From NCBI GenBank assembly GCA_009731375.1, contig BJOX01000078.1, forward strand, positions 725,015 to 789,014: a DNA stretch of 64,000 nucleotides, written 5' to 3'. The DNA is from Paulinella micropora (lineage: Eukaryota > Cercozoa > Imbricatea > Euglyphida). Below the pieces are notes generated by a model. It worked only from the letters and a program-made list of their open reading frames with translations, was not told where the DNA came from and made no database searches. Made by a program: the position numbers and the translations under genes. How positions within the stretch are numbered: the stretch's first letter is position 1; each line of letters begins with the position of its first letter. Shown piece after piece: positions 28,032-38,797 of this stretch.

Positions 28032-28735
28032 GTTATGAGCCTTGGGATAGTGGTTCATCACAGCAATACACGAACTGGAAACAGTTCTTATCTCACGCAC
28101 CCGTCTATGACTGTATCACAGAACATCTTCAAGGATTTTACTATCAGCTAGAGGAATATGCTTACGGTATCAGTACAATTCTCGGGGACATGGTTAAAGA
28201 CGCATTTCTCGATGAGGTAGCTGCTAAGAAAAAACACGGATGGGATTTAAGCCGTATGAGAGCAGCAGAGGAAGCAGATGAACCAAGAGAACCGACTGAA
28301 GAAGATTCGCCAGACGTGAGTGAAGAGAGTGAGGAAGATGACAAAGCAGGAGACGCATCAACTTCATCAACATCATCACGCACAAGACGACAAGACGGAA
28401 AGAAGAAAACACTAGAGAAGCCGAAAGACTATGCGAAATGGAGTAATGAGCAGAAGGTAGCTTGGGAGGAAAAAGCGAAGAGAAGAGCGAGACGAGCACA
28501 AACGAGAGCAGTGAAAAGCATACACAGTGTGACGAAGAGATCATACAAGAGGGAGCAAAAATATTTGCAGCGATGTAAATTATTTCAGCTACTCATCACC
28601 ACTGCATTCTCTAACTATAAGGTTGTCGCATATCTCAGAAGCCGTAATGCTCAAGATCCGTTCGATAAAGTCTGCATTGTCAAGAAAAAATACGGACAAA
28701 TTTCCGGAGCAGCAAGATATTTGGAGGAAAAGAAG

Positions 28736-28793
<58 letters not shown>
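28032..28793 (+). pseudogene. Copia gag N-terminal part, copy 1 (cut by gap)
   Basis: The open frame from the LTR edge has no early ATG. It encodes a helical gag-like region (WKQFLSHAPVYDC, FYYQLEEYAYG), an acidic Glu/Asp stretch, a basic stretch and then a GA run read as (RE)n before the 10-N gap at 28,794-28,803. It is identical over long stretches to the copies at 32,362 and 35,839. I infer gag from position and the downstream zinc knuckle. Confidence 0.6.
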
Positions 28794-28803
28794 NNNNNNN
28801 NNN
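28794..28803. other. Assembly gap (10 N)
   Basis: The gap abuts the (GA)n run. Compared with unit 2, about 60 bases of coding sequence are missing across it, so the apparent deletion is probably an assembly effect. Confidence 0.99.
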
Positions 28804-28924
28804 TGGCTTGAAAAGCTAAGATGAGAGAAGTTCGAAGAAGACGAATCAACAAACCGGTTGCTAGAGAAGCTGAGTACGCACCCAGCATAATAATGGTGCT
28901 AAGTACTTTGCTGATCACTATCGC

Positions 28925-29356
28925 ATGGCACCAGCCATACGATCCAAGCACAACGACATAGTAGAGGCTAGAGAGGTTTACGTGCTTTGGGAGGCAACCA
29001 ACAGACAGAAGAAGTATGAGAAAGGGAAGAGTGGCGATAAAGCAGATGGAGAAGGAGCAGCTTTATTGCTAGCAGGAGAGGAAGAAGAGGAGGGAAGGAA
29101 GAGTGGGAAGAGCAAGTACAAACAAAAAGGTGAGTACGGGGGCAAGCATGATGGGGTAGTGACGGAACGGAAGGAAGGGTGGCTCACTGCAGTTTGTTAT
29201 AACTGCAGCGAGACTGGTAACACTAAACGCTTTTGCCCTAAGCTCGCTAAGTCTAACAGCTCTCGCCGCACCCATAAACCCCACAACACCGCCCCTCCCA
29301 AGAGAGAGACCCAAAGCAAAGGTAGTAAGTCTCGTAAGAAAAAGGATAAGGAGTGA
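28925..29356 (+). pseudogene. Copia gag C-terminal part with zinc knuckle, copy 1
   Basis: 143 residues with an acidic EEEEE patch, a Lys-rich region and the zinc knuckle CYNCSETGNTKRFC, where the usual His of CX2CX4HX4C is Asn. In unit 2 the knuckle keeps His (CYNCSETGHTKRF) but a frame change follows. Nucleic-acid binding by gag nucleocapsid is the known role of this motif. Confidence 0.75.
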
Positions 29357-30279
29357 CTCTGATAAGAGGTGAAAAGGGCGAGGAAAACGAAGGAGGAGAG
29401 GGGGAAAACAACAACACAGAACAAGACGACAGTTCAGAGGAGGAGGATTATGAACTGATTGTCATGGAGGCAGGGGAAGAACAAGAAGAGGGCAACACAG
29501 CCCAAAGAGGAGAGGAAACGGAAGGGGAGGATAGTGAAACAGGGGAGCAAAAAGAGAACGACACTGAACAACTCGAAAGAGTCCGTGAAGGGGGGGGGGG
29601 GGTTAGAATGTCGAGCAGCTCCCAGACTCGCTACTCGCTCGGAGGCATTCCCCCATCCAACCCCTCACCATCCACTCTCACTAGTGATCAACGCCTCAAC
29701 CCTTCGTCAACAACCCCTCCCAACCGACCCCTCCACAGCAGTCTCGTGCGAGAAACTTCCTCGCAACCCTCTAAAAAAGAGAAACCGACGAAACCGAAAC
29801 CGACACCGCAATCTCTCCTTCAAACGAAAGAGACAAACAAACACAAGACACCACAAAAAATCACCCCCACCAAACAGACACCCAATCCCAAACGAAATAC
29901 AATCCAATGTGTAGGGAAAAACTCAAAGGGGAAGCGGTGTGGTGTGAAATATGGAGAAAGTGGGAGCATAGGTAAGGCAGGCATGAGCAAGAGGTTGCAG
30001 TATGCTAGTCTGTGTGGTTATCACTACAAGCAGGACCCACAATTCCCAGATGTTGATCTGGAACAACCCCCATCATGCCGCCCACCCCCCACCAATGAGT
30101 ACCCAAGTGAAGAGATGATGAAAAGATTGAAGAGAGAGAGGGAGAGCAAGGGGGCGAGAGCACAGCAACTTTCGCAAAAAGAATCTGCAATACCCGGACA
30201 AAAGGACAAGGTAATTCCGCTCAAAACCCAAGTCAGTCATCAAACCGGAAAACCCGCGAGAAGAAAAATTCATGGCTGA
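29353..30279 (+). CDS. Copia accessory frame: acidic region plus Cys/His motif, copy 1
   Basis: 308 residues. The first third is Glu/Gly/Asn-rich, the middle Ser/Thr/Pro-rich and basic, and the last part holds CVGKNSKGKRC then LCGYH, a C-x-TKxGxRC...C-x2-H pattern like the small zinc motif seen in many viral and some cellular proteins. It overlaps the end of the zinc-knuckle frame by 4 bases, so a -1 frame change may join them. The same frame is intact in unit 3 (36,678-37,604). Confidence 0.55.
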   Translation: MTLIRGEKGEENEGGEGENNNTEQDDSSEEEDYELIVMEAGEEQEEGNTAQRGEETEGEDSETGEQKENDTEQLERVREGGGGVRMSSSSQTRYSLGGIPPSNPSPSTLTSDQRLNPSSTTPPNRPLHSSLVRETSSQPSKKEKPTKPKPTPQSLLQTKETNKHKTPQKITPTKQTPNPKRNTIQCVGKNSKGKRCGVKYGESGSIGKAGMSKRLQYASLCGYHYKQDPQFPDVDLEQPPSCRPPPTNEYPSEEMMKRLKRERESKGARAQQLSQKESAIPGQKDKVIPLKTQVSHQTGKPARRKIHG

Positions 30280-30490
30280 CTGTGCTGATATGCCAGATTT
30301 TCAAGCGCGGGCCGAGGAGGTTAAGGCAGAGATAGAAGCTACGAGAACAGTGTCTGTGCGACAGGGGAAAAGAGCTGAAGACAAGGCATAGCCCCCGTCG
30401 CAACCCTCAAAAGGTCTGTCCCCGGTAGATAGATTGGACGAGGATAGACAGGCCTAGGAGACACAAACAACACCCACTCCACAGCACAAC

Positions 30491-31198
30491 TTGCACAACT
30501 CCACGCGTCAACAAAGCACAACTACGGAGGGGAGCAGTAAAAAGAGGGGACACAGTGGCAAAGTGATTAGCTTTGAGGATATAAAGAAACTAGCTGAGTC
30601 ATTGTATACGTGCATCATGGATGAGGAGATAGGTGATGTTGTGAAGGTGAAAAGAGAGAATGGAGTGAGGGTAGCTGAGACAGACAACCTACTGACAGAC
30701 GTGCTTTGTGCGATAAATGACGTGTTTTTGTCGCATGCTGCGGGTACTACACCCATAGCAAGAGAGTCAGTGAGAGAAGCAGTTTGAAAGCAGTATCAGA
30801 AGAGTCAGTGAAGAAAGAGAGCGATTTGGGATTGTCAGATGATACACAGTGAAGGACACCCGAGACCCCAAAAGACAGAATTAAAGCGTTTGTTGTTTGT
30901 GATGTCGAATGGATTGAAAGACCTAACTGTGAAAGATGGGTTATGTTACGAACCGAACGGCAAGTACAGTGAGTTCTACACAGAAATGCTATCTGTGATG
31001 GATTATGGTATTCTTGGCAACAAAAATGCTTTTGCAGAGCAGTTAGTGGAGTCTATGCCTCACTTAGCCCAGATTCACAACGTGGTAGTGGCAGAGGGAT
31101 GTTTGAATGCGTATTTACGCAAGTTACACTCAGAAGACGCATACTTATTCTTTACACCAAAGACAACAGCTAGAAAGAAGGCAGCATTCGATGAATCG
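30491..31198 (+). pseudogene. Copia pre-protease frame, copy 1 (truncated by duplication junction)
   Basis: Two overlapping pieces (30,491-30,787 and 30,839-31,198) match the intact frame at 37,816-38,793. The break is a small indel near 30,787. The second piece ends at the duplication junction after FDESCMY. Confidence 0.7.
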
Positions 31199-31240
31199 TG
31201 TATGTATTAATATTTATCATAAGTTCTACCGTGACTAGTA

Positions 31241-31523
31241 TTACTGGGTACATTCAAGTATCAAACTCAGCCATAAAATTTGAGTTAATGGTCAGATTTC
31301 ATATTAGCGGTCAGATTTTAGATTAGCTGCCAGAATTCAAAATAGTTTAATTTAACTCACGGTAACATGTCGCAAAAATAATACAGATTTTGCGGACGTA
31401 TATAGCCGTTAAATTAAAGTTATTTGAATTCTGACCACTAATTCGAAATCTGACCGCTAATCTGAAATCTTGCCCTTAACTAAAATTCGATGGCTGAGTT
31501 TGACATTTGAATGTACCCAGTAA
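31241..31523. mobile_element. MITE copy 2
   Basis: Near-identical to copy 1, with the TIR start TTACTGGGTACATTC; carried along by the segmental duplication rather than inserted independently. Confidence 0.85.
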
Positions 31524-32020
31524 TATCAGAATGAACTTTCATCACTACTGGTGAGACCGAGTTTATTAAGATGATCAGATGACTCATGATTTGTTGTCCG
31601 AGTCACCGTGGCACCGTGACTGTTAACTTTCTTCAAGCCTCCGTTTATCATCTATTTTTCCGAGGCTGAGTTCCGTTACTCTATTATTCCCTGCGTTTAT
31701 TTAGTATCAACCGACTGTCATATATAAGATGACTCCCTTGTAGTTGTTACGTTTTCAACAGTGCCAGTTAACAGGTCTGACTATGATCTCGGAATTTATT
31801 TCACTGAAGACGGTTTTTCCTGATGCAGTTCAACCACTGAGTAGCTTTTTATACTTCAACTTTGACTCTCCCATCAAATGTTAACTATCATAACTTACCT
31901 TTGGCCGAGTTCCCCCCGGGCCCATATTAATATCTGCCTTTTTCCCGTTCGAGACACAGGGCAAAGTGGCACTGATTTGCAGGCCCGTGACAACTTCCGC
32001 AGTGGCAGTAGCATCATCTC

Positions 32021-32361
32021 CGTTGGACAGGTAACTTCTAGTACTGTTTAAGCCGTAATTATGATTGATTTATATGTGCGGTAACGTTTTACTAAGTCAT
32101 AATTAGTAGTAACGGTAATGGGTAATCCAAGTCAATTGTGAGCGTTACGCTTTTACCATTGTGCACCGGACCATATCATTGAGCGTCAGTTACTGCTAGT
32201 CACGCACTTAGACAAGTTAGCTCTTTTGCAGTTCAGTTCTGCGTTTATGTCTTCGGATTAAAGTGGCTGTGATCAACCTGACTTTTAACGAAGTCTCCCG
32301 GCAAACCGCAAGTGAAAGGTAGGGTAAGGTCCGTGAGTGACCGGTTTATACCTAATCATCG
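32021..32361 (+). mobile_element. Copia 5' LTR, copy 2
   Basis: Identical in length and start (CGTTGGACAGG) to copy 1, with the same ATCTC before it. Confidence 0.9.
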
Positions 32362-33065
32362 GTTATGAGCCTTGGGATAGTGGTTCATCACAGCAATACA
32401 CGAACTGGAAACAGTTCTTATCTCACGCACCCGTCTATGACTGTATCACAGAACATCTTCAAGGATTTTACTATCAGCTAGAGGAATATGCTTACGGTAT
32501 CAGTACAATTCTCGGGGACATGGTTAAAGACGCATTTCTCGATGAGGTAGCTGCTAAGAAAAAACACGGATGGGATTTAAGCCGTATGAGAGCAGCAGAG
32601 GAAGCAGATGAACCAAGAGAACCGACTGAAGAAGATTCGCCAGACGTGAGTGAAGAGAGTGAGGAAGATGACAAAGCAGGAGACGCATCAACTTCATCAA
32701 CATCATCACGCACAAGACGACAAGACGGAAAGAAGAAAACACTAGAGAAGCCGAAAGACTATGCGAAATGGAGTAATGAGCAGAAGGTAGCTTGGGAGGA
32801 AAAAGCGAAGAGAAGAGCGAGACGAGCACAAACGAGAGCAGTGAAAAGCATACACAGTGTGACGAAGAGATCATACAAGAGGGAGCAAAAATATTTGCAG
32901 CGATGTAAATTATTTCAGCTACTCATCACCACTGCATTCTCTAACTATAAGGTTGTCGCATATCTCAGAAGCCGTAATGCTCAAGATCCGTTCGATAAAG
33001 TCTGCATTGTCAAGAAAAAATACGGACAAATTTCCGGAGCAGCAAGATATTTGGAGGAAAAGAAG

Positions 33066-33127
<62 letters not shown>

Positions 33128-33251
33128 TCCTAGAAAGAACGAAGACGTAGACGCCTGGCTCACCAGGTACCTACTGAAGAAAGTATGGCTTGAAAAGCTA
33201 AGAGGAGAGAAGTTCGAAGAAGACGAATCAACAAACCGGTTGAGAAGCTGA
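32362..33251 (+). CDS. Copia gag N-terminal part, copy 2 (no gap)
   Basis: The fullest version. After the (RE)n run it continues APRKNEDVDAWLTRYLLKKV and ends NRLRS at a stop, just before the zinc-knuckle frame at 33,299. No ATG precedes the conserved start of the frame, so the true start is unclear. Confidence 0.6.
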
Positions 33252-33298
33252 GTACGCACCCAGCCTATGGTGCTAAATACTTTGCTGATCACTATCGC

Positions 33299-33724
33299 AT
33301 GGCACCAGCCATACGACCCAAGCACAACGACATAGTTGAGGCAGCTAGAGAGGTTTACGTGCTTTGGGAGGCAACCAACAGACAGAAGAAGTATGAGAAA
33401 GGGAAGAGTAGTAGTAAAGCAGATGGAGAAGGAGCAGCTTTATTGCTAGCAGGAGAGGAAGAAGAGGAGGGAAGGAAGAGTGGGAAGAGAAAGTACAAAC
33501 AAAAAGGTGAGTACGGGGGCAAGCATGATGGGGTAGTGACAGAACGGAAGGAATGGTGGCTCACTGCAGTTTGTTATAACTGCAGCGAGACTGGACACAC
33601 TAAACGCTTTGCCCTAAGCTTGCTAAGTCTAACAGCTCTCGTCGCACCCATAAACCCCACAACACCGCCCCTCCCAAGAGAGAAACCCAAAGCAAAGGTA
33701 GTAAGTTCGCAAGAAAAAGGATAA
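33299..33724 (+). pseudogene. Copia gag zinc-knuckle part, copy 2
   Basis: Has CYNCSETGHTKRF with His kept. A one-base deletion then shifts the frame (ALSLLS instead of CPKLAK), so the last Cys of the knuckle is lost. Confidence 0.75.
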
Positions 33725-33728
33725 AGGG

Positions 33729-34079
33729 GTGACTCTGATAAGAGGTGAAAAGGGTGAGGAAAACGAGGGAGGAGAGGGGGGAAACAACAACACAGAACAA
33801 GACGACAGTTCAGAGGAGCAGGATTATGAACTGATTGTCATGGAGGCAGAGGAAGAACAAGAAGAGGGCACAGCCCAAAGAGGAGAGGAAACGGAAGGGG
33901 AGGATAGTGAAACAGGGGAGCAAAAAGAGAACGACACTGAACAACCCGAAAGAGTCCGTGAGGGGGGGGGGGGGCAGAATATCGAGCAGCTCCCAGACTC
34001 GCTACTCGCTCGGAGGCATTCCCCCATCCAACCCCTCACCATCCACTCTCACTAGTGATCAACGCCTCAACCCTTCGTC
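33729..34079 (+). pseudogene. Copia acidic accessory frame, copy 2 (frameshifted, cut by gap)
   Basis: Matches the start of the acidic frame of unit 1. A length change in the G run near 33,962 shifts the frame, and the sequence enters the gap at 34,080. Confidence 0.7.
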
Positions 34080-34258
34080 NNNNNNNNNNNNNNNNNNNNN
34101 NNNNNNNNNNNNNNNNNNNNNNNNNNNNNNNNNNNNNNNNNNNNNNNNNNNNNNNNNNNNNNNNNNNNNNNNNNNNNNNNNNNNNNNNNNNNNNNNNNNN
34201 NNNNNNNNNNNNNNNNNNNNNNNNNNNNNNNNNNNNNNNNNNNNNNNNNNNNNNNNNN
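34080..34258. other. Assembly gap (179 N)
   Basis: By comparison with units 1 and 3, roughly one kilobase of element sequence would belong here. Confidence 0.99.
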
Positions 34259-34315
34259 GTTTGAAAGCAGTATCAGAAGAGTCAGTGAAGAAAGAGAGCG
34301 ATTTGGGATTGTCAG

Positions 34316-34687
34316 ATGATACACAGTGAAGGACACCCGAGACCCCAAAAGACAGAATTAAAGCGTTTGTTGTTTGTGATGTCGAATGGATTGAAAGACC
34401 TAACTGTGAAAGATGGGTTATGTTACGAACCGAACGGCAAGTACAGTGAGTTCTACACAGAAATGCTATCTGTGATGGATTATGGTATTCTTGGCAACAA
34501 AAATGCTTTTGCAGAGCAGTTAGTGGAGTCTATGCCTCACTTAGCCCAGATTCACAACGTGGTAGTGGCAGAGGGATGTTTGAATGCGTATTTACGCAAG
34601 TTACACTCAGAAGACGCATACTTATTCTTTACACCAAAGACAACAGCTAGAAAGAAGGCAGCATTCGATGAATCGTGTATGTATTAA
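34316..34687 (+). pseudogene. Copia pre-protease frame end, copy 2
   Basis: Identical to the end of the unit 1 frame, including the terminal FDESCMY at the duplication junction. Confidence 0.8.
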
Positions 34688-34717
34688 TATTTATCATAAG
34701 TTCTACCGTGACTAGTA

Positions 34718-35000
34718 TTACTGGGTACATTCAAGTATCAAACTCAGCCATAAAATTTGAGTTAATGGTCAGATTTCATATTAGCGGTCAGATTTTAGAT
34801 TAGCTGCCAGAATTCAAAATAGTTTAATTTAACTCACGGTAACATGTCGCAAAAATAATACAGATTTTGCGGACGTATATAGCCGTTAAATTAAAGTTAT
34901 TTGAATTCTGACCACTAATTCGAAATCTGACCGCTAATCTGAAATCTTGCCCTTAATTAAAATTCGATGGCTGAGTTTGACATTTGAATGTACCCAGTAA
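34718..35000. mobile_element. MITE copy 3
   Basis: Same 283-bp element in the third unit, flanked by TA. Confidence 0.85.
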
Positions 35001-35497
35001 TATCAGAATGAACTTTCATCACTACTGGTGAGACCGAGTTTATTAAGATGATCAGATGACTCATGATTTGTTGTCCGAGTCACCGTGGCACCGTGACTGT
35101 TAACTTTCTTCAAGCCTCCGTTTATCATCTATTTTTCCGAGGCTGAGTTCCGTTACTCTATTATTCCCTGCGTTTATTTAGTATCAACCGACTGTCATAT
35201 ATAAGATGACTCCCTTGTAGTTGTTACGTTTTCAACAGTGCCAGTTAACAGGTCTGACTATGATCTCGGAATTTATTTCACTGAAGACGGTTTTTCCTGA
35301 TGCAGTTCAACCACTGAGTAGCTTTTTATACTTCAACTTTGACTCTCCCATCAAATGTTAACTATCATAACTTACCTTTGGCCGAGTTCCCCCCGGGCCC
35401 ATATTAATATCTGCCTTTTTCCCGTTCGAGACACAGGGCAAAGTGGCACTGATTTGCAGGCCCGTGACAACTTCCGCAGTGGCAGTAGCATCATCTC

Positions 35498-35838
35498 CGT
35501 TGGACAGGTAACTTCTAGTACTGTTTAAGCCGTAATTATGATTGATTTATATGTGCGGTAACGTTTTACTAAGTCATAATTAGTAGTAACGGTAATGGGT
35601 AATCCAAGTCAATTGTGAGCGTTACGCTTTTACCATTGTGCACCGGACCATATCATTGAGCGTCAGTTACTGCTAGTCACGCACTTAGACAAGTTAGCTC
35701 TTTTGCAGTTCAGTTCTGCGTTTATGTCTTCGGATTAAAGTGGCTGTGATCAACCTGACTTTTAACGAAGTCTCCCGGCAAACCGCAAGTGAAAGGTAGG
35801 GTAAGGTCCGTGAGTGACCGGTTTATACCTAATCATCG
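35498..35838 (+). mobile_element. Copia 5' LTR, copy 3
   Basis: Third copy of the 5' LTR with ATCTC before it; 341 bases. Confidence 0.9.
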
Positions 35839-36542
35839 GTTATGAGCCTTGGGATAGTGGTTCATCACAGCAATACACGAACTGGAAACAGTTCTTATCT
35901 CACGCACCCGTCTATGACTGTATCACAGAACATCTTCAAGGATTTTACTATCAGCTAGAGGAATATGCTTACGGTATCAGTACAATTCTCGGGGACATGG
36001 TTAAAGACGCATTTCTCGATGAGGTAGCTGCTAAGAAAAAACACGGATGGGATTTAAGCCGTATGAGAGCAGCAGAGGAAGCAGATGAACCAAGAGAACC
36101 GACTGAAGAAGATTCGCCAGACGTGAGTGAAGAGAGTGAGGAAGATGACAAAGCAGGAGACGCATCAACTTCATCAACATCATCACGCACAAGACGACAA
36201 GACGGAAAGAAGAAAACACTAGAGAAGCCGAAAGACTATGCGAAATGGAGTAATGAGCAGAAGGTAGCTTGGGAGGAAAAAGCGAAGAGAAGAGCGAGAC
36301 GAGCACAAACGAGAGCAGTGAAAAGCATACACAGTGTGACGAAGAGATCATACAAGAGGGAGCAAAAATATTTGCAGCGATGTAAATTATTTCAGCTACT
36401 CATCACCACTGCATTCTCTAACTATAAGGTTGTCGCATATCTCAGAAGCCGTAATGCTCAAGATCCGTTCGATAAAGTCTGCATTGTCAAGAAAAAATAC
36501 GGACAAATTTCCGGAGCAGCAAGATATTTGGAGGAAAAGAAG

Positions 36543-36600
<58 letters not shown>
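35839..36600 (+). pseudogene. Copia gag N-terminal part, copy 3 (cut by gap)
   Basis: Same as copy 1 up to the GA run, then a 10-N gap (36,601-36,610). Sequence resumes in the linker after the zinc knuckle (CACCGCCCCTCCCAAGAG), so about 560 bases, including the knuckle, are absent from the assembly. Confidence 0.65.
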
Positions 36601-36610
36601 NNNNNNNNNN
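36601..36610. other. Assembly gap (10 N)
   Basis: Again placed exactly at the end of the (GA)n run. Confidence 0.99.
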
Positions 36611-36677
36611 ACACCGCCCCTCCCAAGAGAGAGACCCAAAGCAAAGGTAGTAAGTCTCGTAAGAAAAAGGATAAGGA

Positions 36678-37604
36678 GTGACTCTGATAAGAGGTGAAAA
36701 GGGCGAGGAAAACGAAGGAGGAGAGGGGGAAAACAACAACACAGAACAAGACGACAGTTCAGAGGAGGAGGATTATGAACTGATTGTCATGGAGGCAGGG
36801 GAAGAACAAGAAGAGGGCAACACAGCCCAAAGAGGAGAGGAAACGGAAGGGGAGGATAGTGAAACAGGGGAGCAAAAAGAGAACGACACTGAACAACTCG
36901 AAAGAGTCCGTGAAGGGGGGGGGGGGGTTAGAATGTCGAGCAGCTCCCAGACTCGCTACTCGCTCGGAGGCATTCCCCCATCCAACCCCTCACCATCCAC
37001 TCTCACTAGTGATCAACGCCTCAACCCTTCGTCAACAACCCCTCCCAACCGACCCCTCCACAGCAGTCTCGTGCGAGAAACTTCCTCGCAACCCTCTAAA
37101 AAAGAGAAACCGACGAAACCGAAACCGACACCGCAATCTCTCCTTCAAACGAAAGAGACAAACAAACACAAGACACCACAAAAAATCACCCCCACCAAAC
37201 AGACACCCAATCCCAAACGAAATACAATCCAATGTGTAGGGAAAAACTCAAAGGGGAAGCGGTGTGGTGTGAAATATGGAGAAAGTGGGAGCATAGGTAA
37301 GGCAGGCATGAGCAAGAGGTTGCAGTATGCTAGTCTGTGTGGTTATCACTACAAGCAGGACCCACAATTCCCAGATGTTGATCTGGAACAACCCCCATCA
37401 TGCCGCCCACCCCCCACCAATGAGTACCCAAGTGAAGAGATGATGAAAAGATTGAAGAGAGAGAGGGAGAGCAAGGGGGCGAGAGCACAGCAACTTTCGC
37501 AAAAAGAATCTGCAATACCCGGACAAAAGGACAAGGTAATTCCGCTCAAAACCCAAGTCAGTCATCAAACCGGAAAACCCGCGAGAAGAAAAATTCATGG
37601 CTGA
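36678..37604 (+). CDS. Copia accessory frame with Cys/His motif, copy 3
   Basis: Same 308-residue frame as at 29,353: acidic start, basic Pro/Thr-rich middle and a C...GKRC...LCGYH motif near residues 190-230. It overlaps by 8 bases with the short frame 37,597-37,782, which has a stop removed relative to unit 1 (TGG for TAG). Confidence 0.55.
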   Translation: MTLIRGEKGEENEGGEGENNNTEQDDSSEEEDYELIVMEAGEEQEEGNTAQRGEETEGEDSETGEQKENDTEQLERVREGGGGVRMSSSSQTRYSLGGIPPSNPSPSTLTSDQRLNPSSTTPPNRPLHSSLVRETSSQPSKKEKPTKPKPTPQSLLQTKETNKHKTPQKITPTKQTPNPKRNTIQCVGKNSKGKRCGVKYGESGSIGKAGMSKRLQYASLCGYHYKQDPQFPDVDLEQPPSCRPPPTNEYPSEEMMKRLKRERESKGARAQQLSQKESAIPGQKDKVIPLKTQVSHQTGKPARRKIHG

Positions 37605-37815
37605 CTGTGCTGATATGCCAGATTTTCAAGCGCGGGCCGAGGAGGTTAAGGCAGAGATAGAAGCTACGAGAACAGTGTCTGTGCGACAGGGGAAAAGAGC
37701 TGAAGACAAGGCATGGCCCCCGTCGCAACCCTCAAAAGGTCCGTCCCCGGTAGATAGATTGGACGAGGATAGACAGGCCTAGGAGACACAAACAACACCC
37801 ACTCCACAGCACAAC

Positions 37816-38793
37816 TTGCACAACTCCACGCGTCAACAAAGCACAACTACGGAGGGGAGCAGTAAAAAGAGGGGACACAGTGGCAAAGTGATTAGCTTTG
37901 AGGATATAAAGAAACTAGCTGAGTCATTGTATACGTGCATCATGGATGAGGAGATAGGTGATGTTGTGAAGGTGAAAAGAGAGAATGGAGTGAGGGTAGC
38001 TGAGACAGACAACCTACTGACAGACGTGCTTTGGGCGATAAATGACTTGTTTTTGTCGCATGCTGCGGGTACTACACCCATAGCAAGAGAGTCAGTGAGA
38101 GAAGCACGTTTGAAAGCAGCATCAGAAGAGTCAGTGAAGAAAGAGAGAGCGATTTGGGATTGTCAGATGAGACACAGTGAAGGACACCCGAGACCCCAAA
38201 AGACAGAATTAAAGCGTTTGTTGTTTGTGATGTCGAATGGATTGAAAGACCTAACTGTGAAAGATGGGTTATGTTACGAACCGAACGGCAAGTACAGTGA
38301 GTTCTACACAGAAATGCTATCTGTGATGGATTATGGTATTCTTGGCAACAAAAATGCTTTTGCAGAGCAGTTAGTGGAGTCTATGCCTCACTTAGCCCAG
38401 ATTCACAACGTGGTAGTGGCAGAGGGATGTTTGAATGCGTATTTACGCAAGTTACACTCAGAAGACGCATACGTATTCTTTACACCAAAGACAGCAGCTA
38501 GAAAGAAGGCAGCATTCGATGCGAAAAGAAGGGAGATAGACGGAGCGTCAGAAGAAGACGATGAAGACCTCGGAAACACAGAGGACTCTATGGATTCTGA
38601 ACAGATGCGAATAGAAAGATCACTTCCAATTTCGTACAGAGATTACACAGAGGCGAGGGAAGAATACGATTGGATGCACGAGGAACGATACAACGAAGAG
38701 AGAGCTGAGAACGAAGAGAAGGAAAGAAAGGAAAGAGGCGAGCAAGAAAGAGAAAGAGAAAGAAAAGGAGAACATAGAAGATATCGAGCATAA
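37816..38793 (+). CDS. Copia pre-protease frame (intact copy)
   Basis: 325 residues of no recognised family. The first two thirds are probably helical (SFEDIKKLAESLYTCIMDEE, EFYTEMLSVMDYGILGNKN); the end is a highly charged Glu/Arg coiled-coil-like tail. It lies between the zinc motif and protease, where most copia elements have no such segment. It ends 4 bases before the protease frame. Confidence 0.55.
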   Translation: MHNSTRQQSTTTEGSSKKRGHSGKVISFEDIKKLAESLYTCIMDEEIGDVVKVKRENGVRVAETDNLLTDVLWAINDLFLSHAAGTTPIARESVREARLKAASEESVKKERAIWDCQMRHSEGHPRPQKTELKRLLFVMSNGLKDLTVKDGLCYEPNGKYSEFYTEMLSVMDYGILGNKNAFAEQLVESMPHLAQIHNVVVAEGCLNAYLRKLHSEDAYVFFTPKTAARKKAAFDAKRREIDGASEEDDEDLGNTEDSMDSEQMRIERSLPISYRDYTEAREEYDWMHEERYNEERAENEEKERKERGEQERERERKGEHRRYRA

Positions 38794-38797
38794 CCTG

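Larger units (their letters stand above)
26867..31192 (+). repeat. Tandem segmental repeat, unit 1 (of 3)
   Basis: Starts at GAATCGTGTATTAATATTT. It contains the MITE, about 500 bases of host flank, the target-site sequence, the 5' LTR and the gag-region frames, and ends inside the element at GCAGCATTCGAT. Offset to unit 2 is 4,330 bases. A 10-N gap splits its gag frame. Confidence 0.9.
31193..34669 (+). repeat. Tandem segmental repeat, unit 2
   Basis: Begins at the junction GCATTCGATGAATCGTG. It contains MITE copy 2, host flank, ATCTC, the 5' LTR, the uninterrupted gag region and, after a 179-N gap, the end of the pre-protease frame. Offset to unit 3 is 3,477 bases. Confidence 0.9.
34670..38521 (+). 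repeat. Tandem segmental repeat, unit 3 (continues into the rest of the element)
   Basis: Starts at the same junction as unit 2 and runs past the other units' breakpoint (38,521) into protease and beyond, so it is the parental right-hand part of the element. Confidence 0.9.

Noticed and set aside
28794-36610. Apparent deletions in gag after the GA run in units 1 and 3
   Set aside because: Both start exactly at a 10-N gap next to the (GA)n run, so missing assembly is more likely than real deletions.
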